From an uncultured Ignavibacteria bacterium (GTDB taxonomy: Bacteria; Bacteroidota; Ignavibacteria; SZUA-365), in contig CAJXVM010000007.1 of NCBI GenBank assembly GCA_913061095.1, forward strand, positions 62,001 through 126,000: 64,000 nucleotides of DNA, in the 5' to 3' direction. Shown here one piece after another: positions 20,713 to 30,535 of this stretch (position 1 is its first letter; each line of letters opens with the position of its first letter). A program made the translations under genes and the position numbers. The notes under the pieces were generated by a model, which made no database searches, was not told where the DNA came from, and saw only the letters and a program-made list of their open reading frames with translations.

Positions 20713-21594
20713 ATGACAGAGTATCATCCAGCAGACTGGGTACCGCAATCCCTGTTTCCGTTTGAAAATCGCTTCGTCGAGCTGGACGGACACCGTATCC
20801 ATTACGTCGACGAAGGCACGGGCCCTGTGCTCCTGCTGCTGCATGGCAATCCGACCTGGTCGTTCCTCTATCGCGATATCATTCTCCGGCTTCGAAACAG
20901 CTTCCGATGCATCGCGCCTGATTACCCCGGCTTCGGACTCTCACATCCTGCCCCGGGATACGATTTCCTGCCATCGAGCCACGCCCGCATCATAGAGACT
21001 TTCGCCGATAGCCTCGCTCTCGACAATGTCACGATCATGATGCAGGACTGGGGCGGCCCGATCGGACTTCGCTTCGCGGGGAAGCACCCGGGCAGGGTTG
21101 CCGGCCTGGTGATCGGTAATACCTGGGGCTGGCCGATCGACGGCGATCCGCATTTCGAGCGTTTTTCCAGCCTGATGGGCGGCCGGGTCGGGCGCGTCTT
21201 CATCCGTCGCTTCAATGCCTTTGTCAATGTGATGATTCCGATGAACGTCAAACGACACCGCGTTCCATCCGAGGTCATGAAGGCGTATCGCAATCCCTTC
21301 CCCACACCGGATTCGCGTGAGCCGACCTGGATCTTTCCGCGGGAAATCCGCGGAAGCTCGGCATTTCTTGCCCAGGTTGAGGCCGGCCTCGGCAGCCTCA
21401 CCGGGAAACCCGCCCTGATTGTCTGGGGTGACCGGGATATCGCATTCAAAGAAAAGGAGCGGCAACATTTCGAAGAAATCTTCAAAGCACACAACACCGT
21501 CATTCTTCATGGCGCGGGTCATTATATTCAGGAAGATGCTCCGGATGAGATTGCCGCAGCGATTACATCATGGTGGAAGGAGAAGATGACATGA
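20713..21594 (+). CDS. Alpha/beta hydrolase, haloalkane dehalogenase-like
   Basis: LLLHGNPTWSFLYRDII, VTIMMQDWGGPIGLRFA nucleophile elbow, VILHGAGHYIQED catalytic His region. Confidence 0.82.
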   Translation: MTEYHPADWVPQSLFPFENRFVELDGHRIHYVDEGTGPVLLLLHGNPTWSFLYRDIILRLRNSFRCIAPDYPGFGLSHPAPGYDFLPSSHARIIETFADSLALDNVTIMMQDWGGPIGLRFAGKHPGRVAGLVIGNTWGWPIDGDPHFERFSSLMGGRVGRVFIRRFNAFVNVMIPMNVKRHRVPSEVMKAYRNPFPTPDSREPTWIFPREIRGSSAFLAQVEAGLGSLTGKPALIVWGDRDIAFKEKERQHFEEIFKAHNTVILHGAGHYIQEDAPDEIAAAITSWWKEKMT

Positions 21595-22235
21595 TATTTC
21601 ACGCAGTCGAAGCAGGTCCCGTCGATACGATGGGCTACGTCGTCGCGGACGAACGGTCACGGGAAGCGCTCATCATCGATGTTCCTCTCGAATCCCGCGA
21701 TGCACTGCTCGCTCTCGTACGTGATCATGACCTGCGCGTCGTGCAGATTATCCTCACGCACGGACATTTCGATCATGTCGGCGATGTGCGCGCGCTGTCG
21801 GATGCGCTGCAGTCTCCGGTGGCCGTTGGCAGGGAAGATGGGTCGATGGTCGAACAGCCCGGCAGCATTCTCCCAGGCTTCGGGCTGCAGATTGAGGGTG
21901 TCACCCCGGGTGTCCGACTTGAAGACGGGGATATCATCGCCTGCGGAGATCTTCATTTCCAGGTCATCCATGCACCGGGACATACACCCGGGCATATTGT
22001 CCTTCATGAAGGCAGAGAACACATTCTTTTCGCCGGTGACGTGCTCTTTCACAGCAGTATCGGACGCACGGATCTGCCAGGTGGCGACTACGATACGCTC
22101 ATGCGAAGTATCGTGGAACGGCTGCTGACCCTTCCCGATGAGACGGTCGTGTATCCCGGACACGGCCCCTCGACGACCATCGGCTTCGAGCGCATGCATA
22201 ATCCGTTCATCCTGGAATATCTCGAGCATTTCTAG
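21591..22235 (+). CDS. MBL-fold (glyoxalase II-like) metallohydrolase
   Basis: ILTHGHFDHVGDV...VIHAPGHTPGHIVLH...LFAGDVLFHSSIGRTDLPGGD; start overlaps the upstream stop (ATGA). Confidence 0.93.
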   Translation: MIFHAVEAGPVDTMGYVVADERSREALIIDVPLESRDALLALVRDHDLRVVQIILTHGHFDHVGDVRALSDALQSPVAVGREDGSMVEQPGSILPGFGLQIEGVTPGVRLEDGDIIACGDLHFQVIHAPGHTPGHIVLHEGREHILFAGDVLFHSSIGRTDLPGGDYDTLMRSIVERLLTLPDETVVYPGHGPSTTIGFERMHNPFILEYLEHF

Positions 22236-22289
22236 ACCGGGAGCGACATGCTCCGCTTGCCGGCACGACGGTTCGAGGGCACGGCGGTC

Positions 22290-22320
22290 TTTGCCTGCTG
22301 TCGAAACTTTTGTATATTTG
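22290..22320 (+). promoter_or_regulatory. Bacteroidota-type promoter for tRNA-Arg
   Basis: TTTG-N19-TATATTTG, matching the -33 TTTG / -7 TAnnTTTG consensus, about 60 nt upstream of the tRNA. Confidence 0.6.
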
Positions 22321-22380
22321 AACTTGCATCTTTTGCGGGCGGCCCTGCATGAAAGCTCCCGCAATTCGCTGAACAATCAT

Positions 22381-22457
<77 letters not shown>

Positions 22458-22495
22458 GACATGTTTCACGACATCGTGTAAGCCGGAGATCATCT

Positions 22496-23188
22496 GTGTT
22501 AACCGCCAAGAAAAAAATTTCCACTCGCGATGCCATTCCGACATCGAAAAGCGCCGATTTTCTGTATCGTGCACAGGAATGGTTCACGTCCAACTCGAAA
22601 ATCGTGGGCGGTGTCGCCCTCGGCATTGCAGCCCTTGTCATCATCGGCTATCTGTATTCTTCAGGCCAGGCTGCCGACGATATCGCCGCCAATCGTGAGC
22701 TGCGCAGAGTGCAGGAATTCTACCAGCAGCAGCAGTACAAGATCGCGATCGCCGGTGATCCCGCACAGGGTATCATGGGGCTGGAGGAAATCACGGAAAA
22801 GTACAGCGGTACGCCGACTGCCGAGATCGCAATGATCTATCTCGGCAATGCCTACCTCTACTCCGGCGATCTGGAAAAGGCCATGGCGACATTTGAAGAT
22901 GCCTCGCCAGGTACGGAAATGCTCGAAGCCGCAGCGCTTGCGGGACAGGCCGCGGTGCTCGAAGCCCGCGAGCAGTACGCGGACGCAGCCGAACTGTTCG
23001 AGCGGGCCGCGCGTACGTTTGACAACGAAGTGCTGAAGAACGAACGCATGCTCGCCGCCGGGCGCGACTACGCACTTGCCGGTGATATGGAACGTGCCCG
23101 CGAGATGCTCGAAGCAGTCAGCGAAAGCAAGAATCAGCAGTACAAGCAGGATGCCGATCAGCTGATGGCGCAGTTCGGGCTCAACTGA
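22496..23188 (+). CDS. Membrane-anchored TPR protein (YfgM/BamD-like)
   Basis: GTG start; N-terminal TM helix (VGGVALGIAALVIIGYLYSSG); helical TPR-like repeats IAMIYLGNAYLYSGDLEKAMATFEDA. Confidence 0.78.
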   Translation: MLTAKKKISTRDAIPTSKSADFLYRAQEWFTSNSKIVGGVALGIAALVIIGYLYSSGQAADDIAANRELRRVQEFYQQQQYKIAIAGDPAQGIMGLEEITEKYSGTPTAEIAMIYLGNAYLYSGDLEKAMATFEDASPGTEMLEAAALAGQAAVLEAREQYADAAELFERAARTFDNEVLKNERMLAAGRDYALAGDMERAREMLEAVSESKNQQYKQDADQLMAQFGLN

Positions 23189-23215
23189 TTTCCGCCGGAA
23201 GAAACGGCGATAGAG

Positions 23216-23245
23216 CCCCGTCCCTCTCCAGGGGACGGGGTTTTT
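23216..23245 (+). terminator. Rho-independent terminator
   Basis: CCCCGTCCC-TCTCCAG-GGGACGGGG followed by TTTTT. Confidence 0.85.
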
Positions 23246-23429
23246 GTTTCCCCTCTCCCTCCCCCTTTCCCACACTGTCCACTTTTTGACACAGTATCGC
23301 GCTCGATGGTGCACGCGGATGAAGACGTCGTCTGTCAGAACCTGCGCGTATACCGTGAATTTCGGCTCCGTCAATTCTGGCATTGGATTTGCATGCTTCA
23401 GAGCAGCACACAGTTATGGAGCTGAGAAA

Positions 23430-24251
23430 ATGAAACATCGTTCACTGTTCATCCTCTTCCCGCTATTCATCATCCTTCTCCTCACCGGCTGTCACGACGA
23501 TTGTGAAGATATCGTCTACATCGACGATGTCCCGCCCCTGCCGCCGGTGGGGATCCTTTCCGTATCACTGGATAATGCCGTGGAACTGCAGTGGTATGAA
23601 AACCAGGAACCCGATCTCGCCGGCTACAATGTCTATGTGAGCGACCGCTACAACGGGACGTACGAATTCATCGGCACATCGCGCACGGCGACCTTCCTCG
23701 ACCGCGGCGCCACCAACGGTGTGACCAACTACTACGCCGTCACCGCCTATGACGTCAACGGGAATGAAAGCGACCTCAGCCGGGATGTCGCCTACGACAC
23801 GCCGCGTCCTGAAGGACGGGGCGTGGCACTCTCAGACCGCTTCCTCAATCCCGGACGCTCCGGATACGATTTTTCCGAGTACGCCGTGCTGCATTTCGAC
23901 ACCGATTTCACCGATCTGTTTTTCGAGATCACCGACACCGGCATCCCCCTTCTTGTCGTGTGGGATGACTCCGAAATCCAGGACATGGGCTATACCAGCA
24001 GTATCGACGAGATCTCCAGCGCGCCCGCTGACGGATGGAATCCGACCGGTGACGCGATGGCCGTCCGCGGACATACATTCGTCATCCGCACGTTCGACAA
24101 TCACTATGCGAAGGTGCGCGTCATCGACGTCACCGCCGGCGGCGTCGTCTTCGACTGGGCCTACCAGGTGGCACAGGGCAATCCCGAGCTCGTGGCGGGA
24201 CGCGGCAATACGCTGAGCAAGCGCAGCCGCACCGGCGCGCGGCGGCACTGA
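23430..24251 (+). CDS. Lipoprotein with fibronectin type III-like domain
   Basis: Start at internal ATG; lipobox ILLLTGC; AVELQWYENQEPDLAGYNVYVSDRYNGTYEFIGTS FnIII-like. Confidence 0.72.
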   Translation: MKHRSLFILFPLFIILLLTGCHDDCEDIVYIDDVPPLPPVGILSVSLDNAVELQWYENQEPDLAGYNVYVSDRYNGTYEFIGTSRTATFLDRGATNGVTNYYAVTAYDVNGNESDLSRDVAYDTPRPEGRGVALSDRFLNPGRSGYDFSEYAVLHFDTDFTDLFFEITDTGIPLLVVWDDSEIQDMGYTSSIDEISSAPADGWNPTGDAMAVRGHTFVIRTFDNHYAKVRVIDVTAGGVVFDWAYQVAQGNPELVAGRGNTLSKRSRTGARRH

Positions 24252-24306
24252 TACGCACGACAACACACAATTTCCCATCACCCGAAATCCGAAACGGAGG
24301 CAGGTC

Positions 24307-25863
24307 ATGAAACGCTTACTGATTATCCTCGCTGTCTGCCTGGCACTGATGCCGCTGCTCAAATCCAATGCCTGGGGCGCTCCCGTCTCCGATATCGGAC
24401 CGGTCGTGCATCGCGATCACAACCTCAGCGTCGATCTCTGGACCGACCGGATGCAGGACGAAGTCTACGGCATCGGCGACCAGATGGAGGTCTACTTTCG
24501 CGCAAACAGTGACTGCTATGTCACCATATACAGCATCGACACCGACGGCAACGTCGACATACTCTTCCCACAGTATCCCGATGACGGCTACGTCTTCGGA
24601 GGGATGACGTATCGGCTGCCGGATTATTATGACGCGATGGACCTCCGGCTGCGCGGTCCCCGCGGCGTCGGGTATCTCCATGCGGCCGCCTCGCGGCGTC
24701 CGAATGCCTTTCGCCTCGGGGTGTACCGCGGGCGCTACCATCTCGATGTTGCACCGATCGCGGGAGATCCGTTTCTCGCCATCAACAGCATCAACACGCG
24801 CCTGATCGGCGGCAGTCATCTTCATGCGGTTGCGACAGTTTCCTTCTTTGTGGGCAGCCGCGTGTGGTACCCCCGCTACATGTGCTATGACTGCCATGGA
24901 CGCACCGTTCATTTCGATCCGTACCGTGATGCATGCGCGCGCTACAGCGTACGCCTGACGCGGCAGTATGATTACTGGTGGGGTTATAACTACTATCCGG
25001 CATCCGCGCGATTTTCCTACGTCGGTCCCTTCTGGCGATTCGAACTGCGGACGATACCAGCCTACCGTCACCGACGGATCCGCTACATCGACTGCGCGTT
25101 CGGTTTCGGCAACTATTATCCCGTGCGCCCGATCACGCGTCCGGTACGGCATGTCGTCTACCGTCCCACCCACACCAGAGCGCTGTATACACGGAATTTC
25201 AGGCCGGTCACATATCGGGATACGCGTATCCGTCGCAGTGGGACCATCCGTGCCGGCAGCACCGCGACCGGTGGATCACGCGGCTCGATTTCACGCAGCA
25301 GCGAACGCAGCATCGACCGAAGCAGGTCGAGCACCGGCGGTACAAGCGGCGTCAGCCGAAGCAGGTCGAGCACCGGCGGCACGAGCAGCATCGACCGGAG
25401 CAGGTCGCGCAACGGCACCACAAGCGGCGTCAGCCGGAGCCGGTCGAGCACCGGCAGCTCCAGTTCTGTCGGCACCCGCGGACGCACCGGCAGCACCTCC
25501 GGTTACTCGAGGTCGGCAGGCGATTCACGTTCACGCGGACTTTCCCGGACGCAGCCGTCGGCCTCCCCTGACAGAACTTCAACGCGCAGCAGCCGGAGCA
25601 CACCGGCACTGCGATCCTCATCGCCTTCATCGAGCCCGAACCGATCCAGGAGCGTGACGCCATCCTCCTCATCCTCCCGGTCGCGGCCAACGACACGGTC
25701 CACTTCCCCATCCTCCCGCCGCGGCAGTTCCGTCTCCCGGGATCGGTCGGGCAGCGATGACCGGCGCATGAGCATCGGCGGCCGTTCCGGCGGAGACCGC
25801 TCCCGCGCAACCCGTTCCGGCGAGAGCAGATCATCCGCCGGGGGACGCACGCGCTCCCGATGA
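24307..25863 (+). CDS. DUF4384-like domain protein with Ser/Arg-rich repetitive C-terminus
   Basis: DEVYGIGDQMEVYFRANSDCYVTIYSIDTDGNVDILFPQ; C-terminal low-complexity SRSSTGGTSGVSRSRSSTGGTSS. Confidence 0.7.
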   Translation: MKRLLIILAVCLALMPLLKSNAWGAPVSDIGPVVHRDHNLSVDLWTDRMQDEVYGIGDQMEVYFRANSDCYVTIYSIDTDGNVDILFPQYPDDGYVFGGMTYRLPDYYDAMDLRLRGPRGVGYLHAAASRRPNAFRLGVYRGRYHLDVAPIAGDPFLAINSINTRLIGGSHLHAVATVSFFVGSRVWYPRYMCYDCHGRTVHFDPYRDACARYSVRLTRQYDYWWGYNYYPASARFSYVGPFWRFELRTIPAYRHRRIRYIDCAFGFGNYYPVRPITRPVRHVVYRPTHTRALYTRNFRPVTYRDTRIRRSGTIRAGSTATGGSRGSISRSSERSIDRSRSSTGGTSGVSRSRSSTGGTSSIDRSRSRNGTTSGVSRSRSSTGSSSSVGTRGRTGSTSGYSRSAGDSRSRGLSRTQPSASPDRTSTRSSRSTPALRSSSPSSSPNRSRSVTPSSSSSRSRPTTRSTSPSSRRGSSVSRDRSGSDDRRMSIGGRSGGDRSRATRSGESRSSAGGRTRSR

Positions 25864-26555
25864 GTGTGTGGACACGCCGAGCCCAGACGATTCATCACCG
25901 AGGCACCCGGTTGCTTTCCGGGTGCTTTCAAATTATGTTCGTACACATGCTGATTCCAGAACACACCGGCACCCTGTCCGCCGCCGCGCGGCCTGCCACG
26001 GACCGCGTCGCTGCATCAGATCCGCGACCGCCGCTGCGAAATATCCGTGCCGGCACATCCCGTGCGCACCCGCTGCTGGTCAGCCTCCTCATCGTCACCC
26101 TGCTTCTGCCAGTCACCGTGTCCGGAACGGACGCTGCTCCGGGCGCGATCTCCGGAAACAGGGCGCCGGCGGCGGTCTCACAGACCGGGGACGAACAGGA
26201 ATCCGAACGCGATGCGCGCGAGCTGCTTCTGAACGCGAAGGATGCGCTTTCCTCCGGCAATATCCGCTATCTCCGGGCACGGCTGGGCGGGAAGGTGTAC
26301 CTGAATCTCTTCACCGGAATCAACGGCTACTACAGTGCCGAACAGGCGTACCTGATTCTTGAATCGTTTTTCTCCACGTATACGCCGATCAGTTTTTCAT
26401 TCAGCAGCCGGAATTTCTCCATACGCAACCCGTACGGCTTCGGACCTCTCACCTACGAACGGCGGGGACGACGCGGCAGCGCGGAGATATTCATCAGCCT
26501 CGCACAGGTCGGCAACCGCTGGGTGATCAATCAGATTACCGTGGCGACACGCTGA
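25860..26555 (+). CDS. DUF4783-like protein (real start may be downstream)
   Basis: LLNAKDALSSGNIRYLRARLGGKVYLNLFTGINGYYSAEQAYLILESFFSTYTPISFSF...WVINQITV. Confidence 0.68.
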   Translation: MSVWTRRAQTIHHRGTRLLSGCFQIMFVHMLIPEHTGTLSAAARPATDRVAASDPRPPLRNIRAGTSRAHPLLVSLLIVTLLLPVTVSGTDAAPGAISGNRAPAAVSQTGDEQESERDARELLLNAKDALSSGNIRYLRARLGGKVYLNLFTGINGYYSAEQAYLILESFFSTYTPISFSFSSRNFSIRNPYGFGPLTYERRGRRGSAEIFISLAQVGNRWVINQITVATR

Positions 26556-26576
26556 TCGGCGTCCGGGTCTGATACC

Positions 26577-29500
26577 ATGGACGACCGTGTGACATGGCTG
26601 AGGCGCGAGCAGCGCTGGATGTATGTAACGGCGATGCTGCTGTTACTGCTCTCGCTGGTATTCGCCGGCAGGGAGTATTTTCTCCGTCATGTCAATCAGA
26701 ACTGGGAGAATCTGAACGCGGAAGTCAACCGCGGGCAGGCAGAGCTTATCGAACGCCGGTTGCAGGATCTTCTCCGGGCACTCGAGGAACAGAGCGCCGC
26801 GCTGCACGCTGAACGCCCGGAGGATCTCTACGGCGGGGAAGACGATCCCCGCCGCCGGGCGGATGCCGCACGACGTCTGAAGGAAACCGTCCCGAGCCAG
26901 CGCTGGTCGTTCGAACTTCGGGATCCCGCCGGCAGGCTTCGCGCCTTCAGCGGAGAACCCATGACAGCCGCCCCGCGCCGGTCCGATCATTCCCCCGGCA
27001 CATCACCATCCGCATTCACCGTCATCCAGCGCCTGCCCTACGTGTTCCTGACACACACGTCTGCCATTGTCAGCGGCACCGGCGATACACTCGGATCCCT
27101 GCGCGTCGGGACACCGCTCAGTACAACGGTTCCCATCAACCGCCGATTCATCGCGGAAGAAGGATCCATCGGGGACCTGGGACGCGAACTCGACCTGGAT
27201 CTCAGTTTCCACAGAGATGCGCGCACCGCGGGCCGCAGCCTCATGCTGCTGCCGTTTTCCGCAGCAGACGACACGCTCGGCTGGGTGACATTCCACACCG
27301 CAGATCGTGAAACCTATCTGCAGCAGATCATCCTGCAATTCGACCGCGTGATCGGCGTGCTGCTGATGGCTGTCTTCCTCGTGGTCTCTGTTCCCGTTTT
27401 CCGGATCTATTTCAATCTGCATCCCCTGACAGCGGCCCTGTGCATCGCCGTGCACATATGGCTGATCCGCTATCTGCTGCTGTTTCTTGACGTCGGGACG
27501 AATCTCCTCCCCGGCCCGCTGAGCGATCCCGCCTGGTTCGCCTCCACGTTCGGAGGGGGTATCACAAGCTCCCCGGGAGAACTCCTGTTCTCTCTGCTCG
27601 CGCTCGTTCTGACCATGATGTTCGTCTACCGGGTCATCCTCGGCGATCGCGGCCGCGATGTACGTCTCCTCGTGGCGCTGCTGATCTTTGTCGCGGTGTT
27701 CGCCCTCCTGCCCTTCGTGCTGAGGGGATACACCGCCTCGCTGCGCAGTTTCGTGATCGATTCGACATTCAACTACGACGACATCGCCGGCTTCCTCGAG
27801 CGCCCGATGTTTCTTCTCATGATCGCGAACGCGTTCCTGCTGTCGCTCGCACTGGGATTCGGACTGCTCGGCATGTACCTGCTGGCCAAGAAAGCGGTAT
27901 CCGCCATCGCTCCTCCCCGCCTGCGCCTGCCGCTGCTGGCGGGGGGCGTACTCCTGGGCATCGTCCTCCTTCTCGCGACAACCCACGCGCTGCTCCTTCC
28001 GCTGTGGACATACATCCTGATCGGGATGCTCTTCTGCGTTCCGCTGGTCGTTCGGGTCCCGCCGATTCACGGGTGGTCTGAATCCCTCGTCGCTCCGTTC
28101 GCCGTCACGACCGTCGTCGGTTCGGTGCTGACCATCGCTCTGTTCGGGCATTTCATGGAAGTCAAACGCAGCAGCGAAATCGAAGCAATCGCCATCGATC
28201 TCTCCCGGCCGGTGGACGGCTGGTCACAGGTACTGATGGAACAGACGCTGCAATACGTCTCGCGCAGCAGAATCGACGAACTGCCCGGCGGCAATGATCG
28301 TGATGGTCCTGACTATGAGGCGGCATTCCGCATCTGGGCGGGCTCGCCGCTGAGCCGCCGTCAGAACAACTCCGCCATTCTCCTGCTCGACTCCAGCCGC
28401 ACACTCGTCTCGCGATTCGCCGTCGGCAACGATCCCTTCCTTCTTTCGGTGCAGACCCTGTCTTCCACGATCGAAAGCACCGAGGGCATCGTGCAATCCA
28501 CCTACCGCTGGCAGGAGACACGCGGGCGCCGTTACCTTCGCGCCTACACCGACATTCCGACCGGCCGCCTTGGCACACTGACCGCGGTGGTGGTGCTCGA
28601 AGCGCTCGATCCCATGCAGATGACCCGCCAGTCCATCGATCTTCTCCGCAACACCGCATCGAATGTCAGCCTGGCACCGGAAGACAACTTCATCATCAGC
28701 CGTTTTCGCGACGGACGCGTGATCCAGACCACCGACCGCCGTCTGGAACGCAGCATCCGCCTGCCGCAGAAGGTCCGCGCGTCATTCGCGGGCGGACGGC
28801 AGACGGCCTGGAGCACACTCCCTGTCGAGGGTGACTCGCTCGATAGCTACTTCATGGCCGTCTCGGATCCGCACACCGAAGTGCTATCCATCACGCGCGG
28901 GAAATCCGTCCTGATTCTGTCGATTTATCGCGGACTCCGCATCGCCATGCTGTACCTGCTGTTCAGCAGTCTCATCCTCGTCGCCGTTGCCCTGCTCACC
29001 GGCCGTTTCCGCCGGCTGTCGCGGCTCACCTTCGCACGGAAACTGCAGCTCGCTCTGCTCGCCGTCGCGGCAATCCCGCTGCTGCTGATCTGGATCACCG
29101 GACGGGATTTTGTCCGTGACACCACCCGCCGGGAGATTGAGCAGCAGGTTGTCGAGGATCTGGACGTCCTGCGCGCGAACCTGCTCGAACGCCTGCCCGA
29201 CAGCGTGTCGGTTACCGCCCTGCCGGCTTTCGTCAGCGACCAGATCTGCCAGGAAATCCGCATCCGCTCGGGACGCGACATCAATGTGTACAGCGGGCCC
29301 GAGCTGACGGCGACGAGCAAGCCTGAACTCTACAAAGTCGGGCTGCTCAGCAATCGTCTGAACCCGCAGGCATACGTGAACATCGTTCTGCTCGGCCGCG
29401 ACGTTCATTTCGCGGCGGAACAGATCGCGGATTTCTCCTATTACGTCGGCTATCGTGCGCTGCGCGATCCCGACGGCCTGCTTTCAGCGGTGATCTCGAC

Positions 29501-30458
29501 CCCGACACTTTTTCAGCGGGGACAGATGGAAAGCGGATACGTGCGTGCCTCCGCCACGATTTTCCTCTGGATCACGATCATGGCGCTGCTTGTGTTCGCG
29601 GTGAGCAGCACGCTGGCCCGGCAGATCTCGCGTCCCCTCAAGGAGCTGCTGCGCGCCACGCGGGATATCACCGCGGGGGATCTCAACCGGCGCGTGCAGG
29701 TGCACGGTTCGGCGGAGATCGTGGATCTGATGGATTCCTTCAACACGATGACCACGCGTCTGCGCCAGAGCCAGGAGGAACTCGCCGCCGCCGAGCGTGA
29801 ACTTGCATGGAAGGAAATGGCCAAACAGGTCGCGCATGAGATCCGCAATCCCCTGACACCCATGAAGCTGGCCGTGCAGCATCTCCAGCGCGCATGGCAC
29901 GACGGCGCGGCCCAGCTCGGGGATATCATCGACAAGGTCACACGGACACTGGTGGATCAGATCGAAAGCCTCTCGCGCATCAGCGACGAGTTCTCGCGCT
30001 TCGCGCGGATGCCGAGACGTTCGACATCGGCGGTGGATGTCGCCGCGACGCTCACCGAGTCAGTCGCCCTCTTCCACAGTCACGACGAGATCATCTTCGA
30101 GACGCAGATCGACAACAATCTCCCTTCCGTACTCACGGATCGCGAGGAGCTCGCCCGCGCCTTCACGAACATCCTTCGGAACGCGGTTCAGGCCATGCCG
30201 GAGGGTGGCCGCGTGCAGGTGAAAGCCGAACGCAGCCGGAATACGATTCTCATCACCGTCGCTGACAGTGGCAGCGGTATTCCCCCGGAGCTGCTTTCGC
30301 GGATTTTCGAACCGAATTTTTCCACAAAAACCGAGGGCATGGGCCTCGGGCTCGCCATCGTCAAGAAAATCATCGACGATGCGGGCGGAAGCATCGCCAT
30401 CGACAGTACACCCGGCGAAGGAACGACCGTACGCATCAGCCTGCCCGGCGCCGAGTGA
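26577..30458 (+). CDS. Large multi-TM sensor histidine kinase (NtrY-like C-terminus)
   Basis: HAMP region RQISRPLKELLRATRDITAGDLNRRVQV; H-box VAHEIRNPLTPMKLAVQHLQRA; ATPase SGSGIPPELLSRIFEPNFSTKTEGMGLGLAIVKKIIDDAGG. Confidence 0.94.
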   Translation: MDDRVTWLRREQRWMYVTAMLLLLLSLVFAGREYFLRHVNQNWENLNAEVNRGQAELIERRLQDLLRALEEQSAALHAERPEDLYGGEDDPRRRADAARRLKETVPSQRWSFELRDPAGRLRAFSGEPMTAAPRRSDHSPGTSPSAFTVIQRLPYVFLTHTSAIVSGTGDTLGSLRVGTPLSTTVPINRRFIAEEGSIGDLGRELDLDLSFHRDARTAGRSLMLLPFSAADDTLGWVTFHTADRETYLQQIILQFDRVIGVLLMAVFLVVSVPVFRIYFNLHPLTAALCIAVHIWLIRYLLLFLDVGTNLLPGPLSDPAWFASTFGGGITSSPGELLFSLLALVLTMMFVYRVILGDRGRDVRLLVALLIFVAVFALLPFVLRGYTASLRSFVIDSTFNYDDIAGFLERPMFLLMIANAFLLSLALGFGLLGMYLLAKKAVSAIAPPRLRLPLLAGGVLLGIVLLLATTHALLLPLWTYILIGMLFCVPLVVRVPPIHGWSESLVAPFAVTTVVGSVLTIALFGHFMEVKRSSEIEAIAIDLSRPVDGWSQVLMEQTLQYVSRSRIDELPGGNDRDGPDYEAAFRIWAGSPLSRRQNNSAILLLDSSRTLVSRFAVGNDPFLLSVQTLSSTIESTEGIVQSTYRWQETRGRRYLRAYTDIPTGRLGTLTAVVVLEALDPMQMTRQSIDLLRNTASNVSLAPEDNFIISRFRDGRVIQTTDRRLERSIRLPQKVRASFAGGRQTAWSTLPVEGDSLDSYFMAVSDPHTEVLSITRGKSVLILSIYRGLRIAMLYLLFSSLILVAVALLTGRFRRLSRLTFARKLQLALLAVAAIPLLLIWITGRDFVRDTTRREIEQQVVEDLDVLRANLLERLPDSVSVTALPAFVSDQICQEIRIRSGRDINVYSGPELTATSKPELYKVGLLSNRLNPQAYVNIVLLGRDVHFAAEQIADFSYYVGYRALRDPDGLLSAVISTPTLFQRGQMESGYVRASATIFLWITIMALLVFAVSSTLARQISRPLKELLRATRDITAGDLNRRVQVHGSAEIVDLMDSFNTMTTRLRQSQEELAAAERELAWKEMAKQVAHEIRNPLTPMKLAVQHLQRAWHDGAAQLGDIIDKVTRTLVDQIESLSRISDEFSRFARMPRRSTSAVDVAATLTESVALFHSHDEIIFETQIDNNLPSVLTDREELARAFTNILRNAVQAMPEGGRVQVKAERSRNTILITVADSGSGIPPELLSRIFEPNFSTKTEGMGLGLAIVKKIIDDAGGSIAIDSTPGEGTTVRISLPGAE

Positions 30459-30535
30459 TCGGGATCCGGGAGTTCCGCCTTGCTTCTCAGCGCCTCCGTC
30501 GCTAATTTTCCTAATTGAAACCAGAGACGTTGTCC

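Noticed and set aside
24968-25657. 229-aa alternate-frame ORF in the DUF4384 gene tail (Ala/Gly-rich repeats)
   Set aside because: Out-of-frame reading of the Ser/Arg repeat; no independent support.
27003-28151. 382-aa minus-strand ORF over the histidine kinase
   Set aside because: Gln/Glu/Arg-rich shadow product without motifs.
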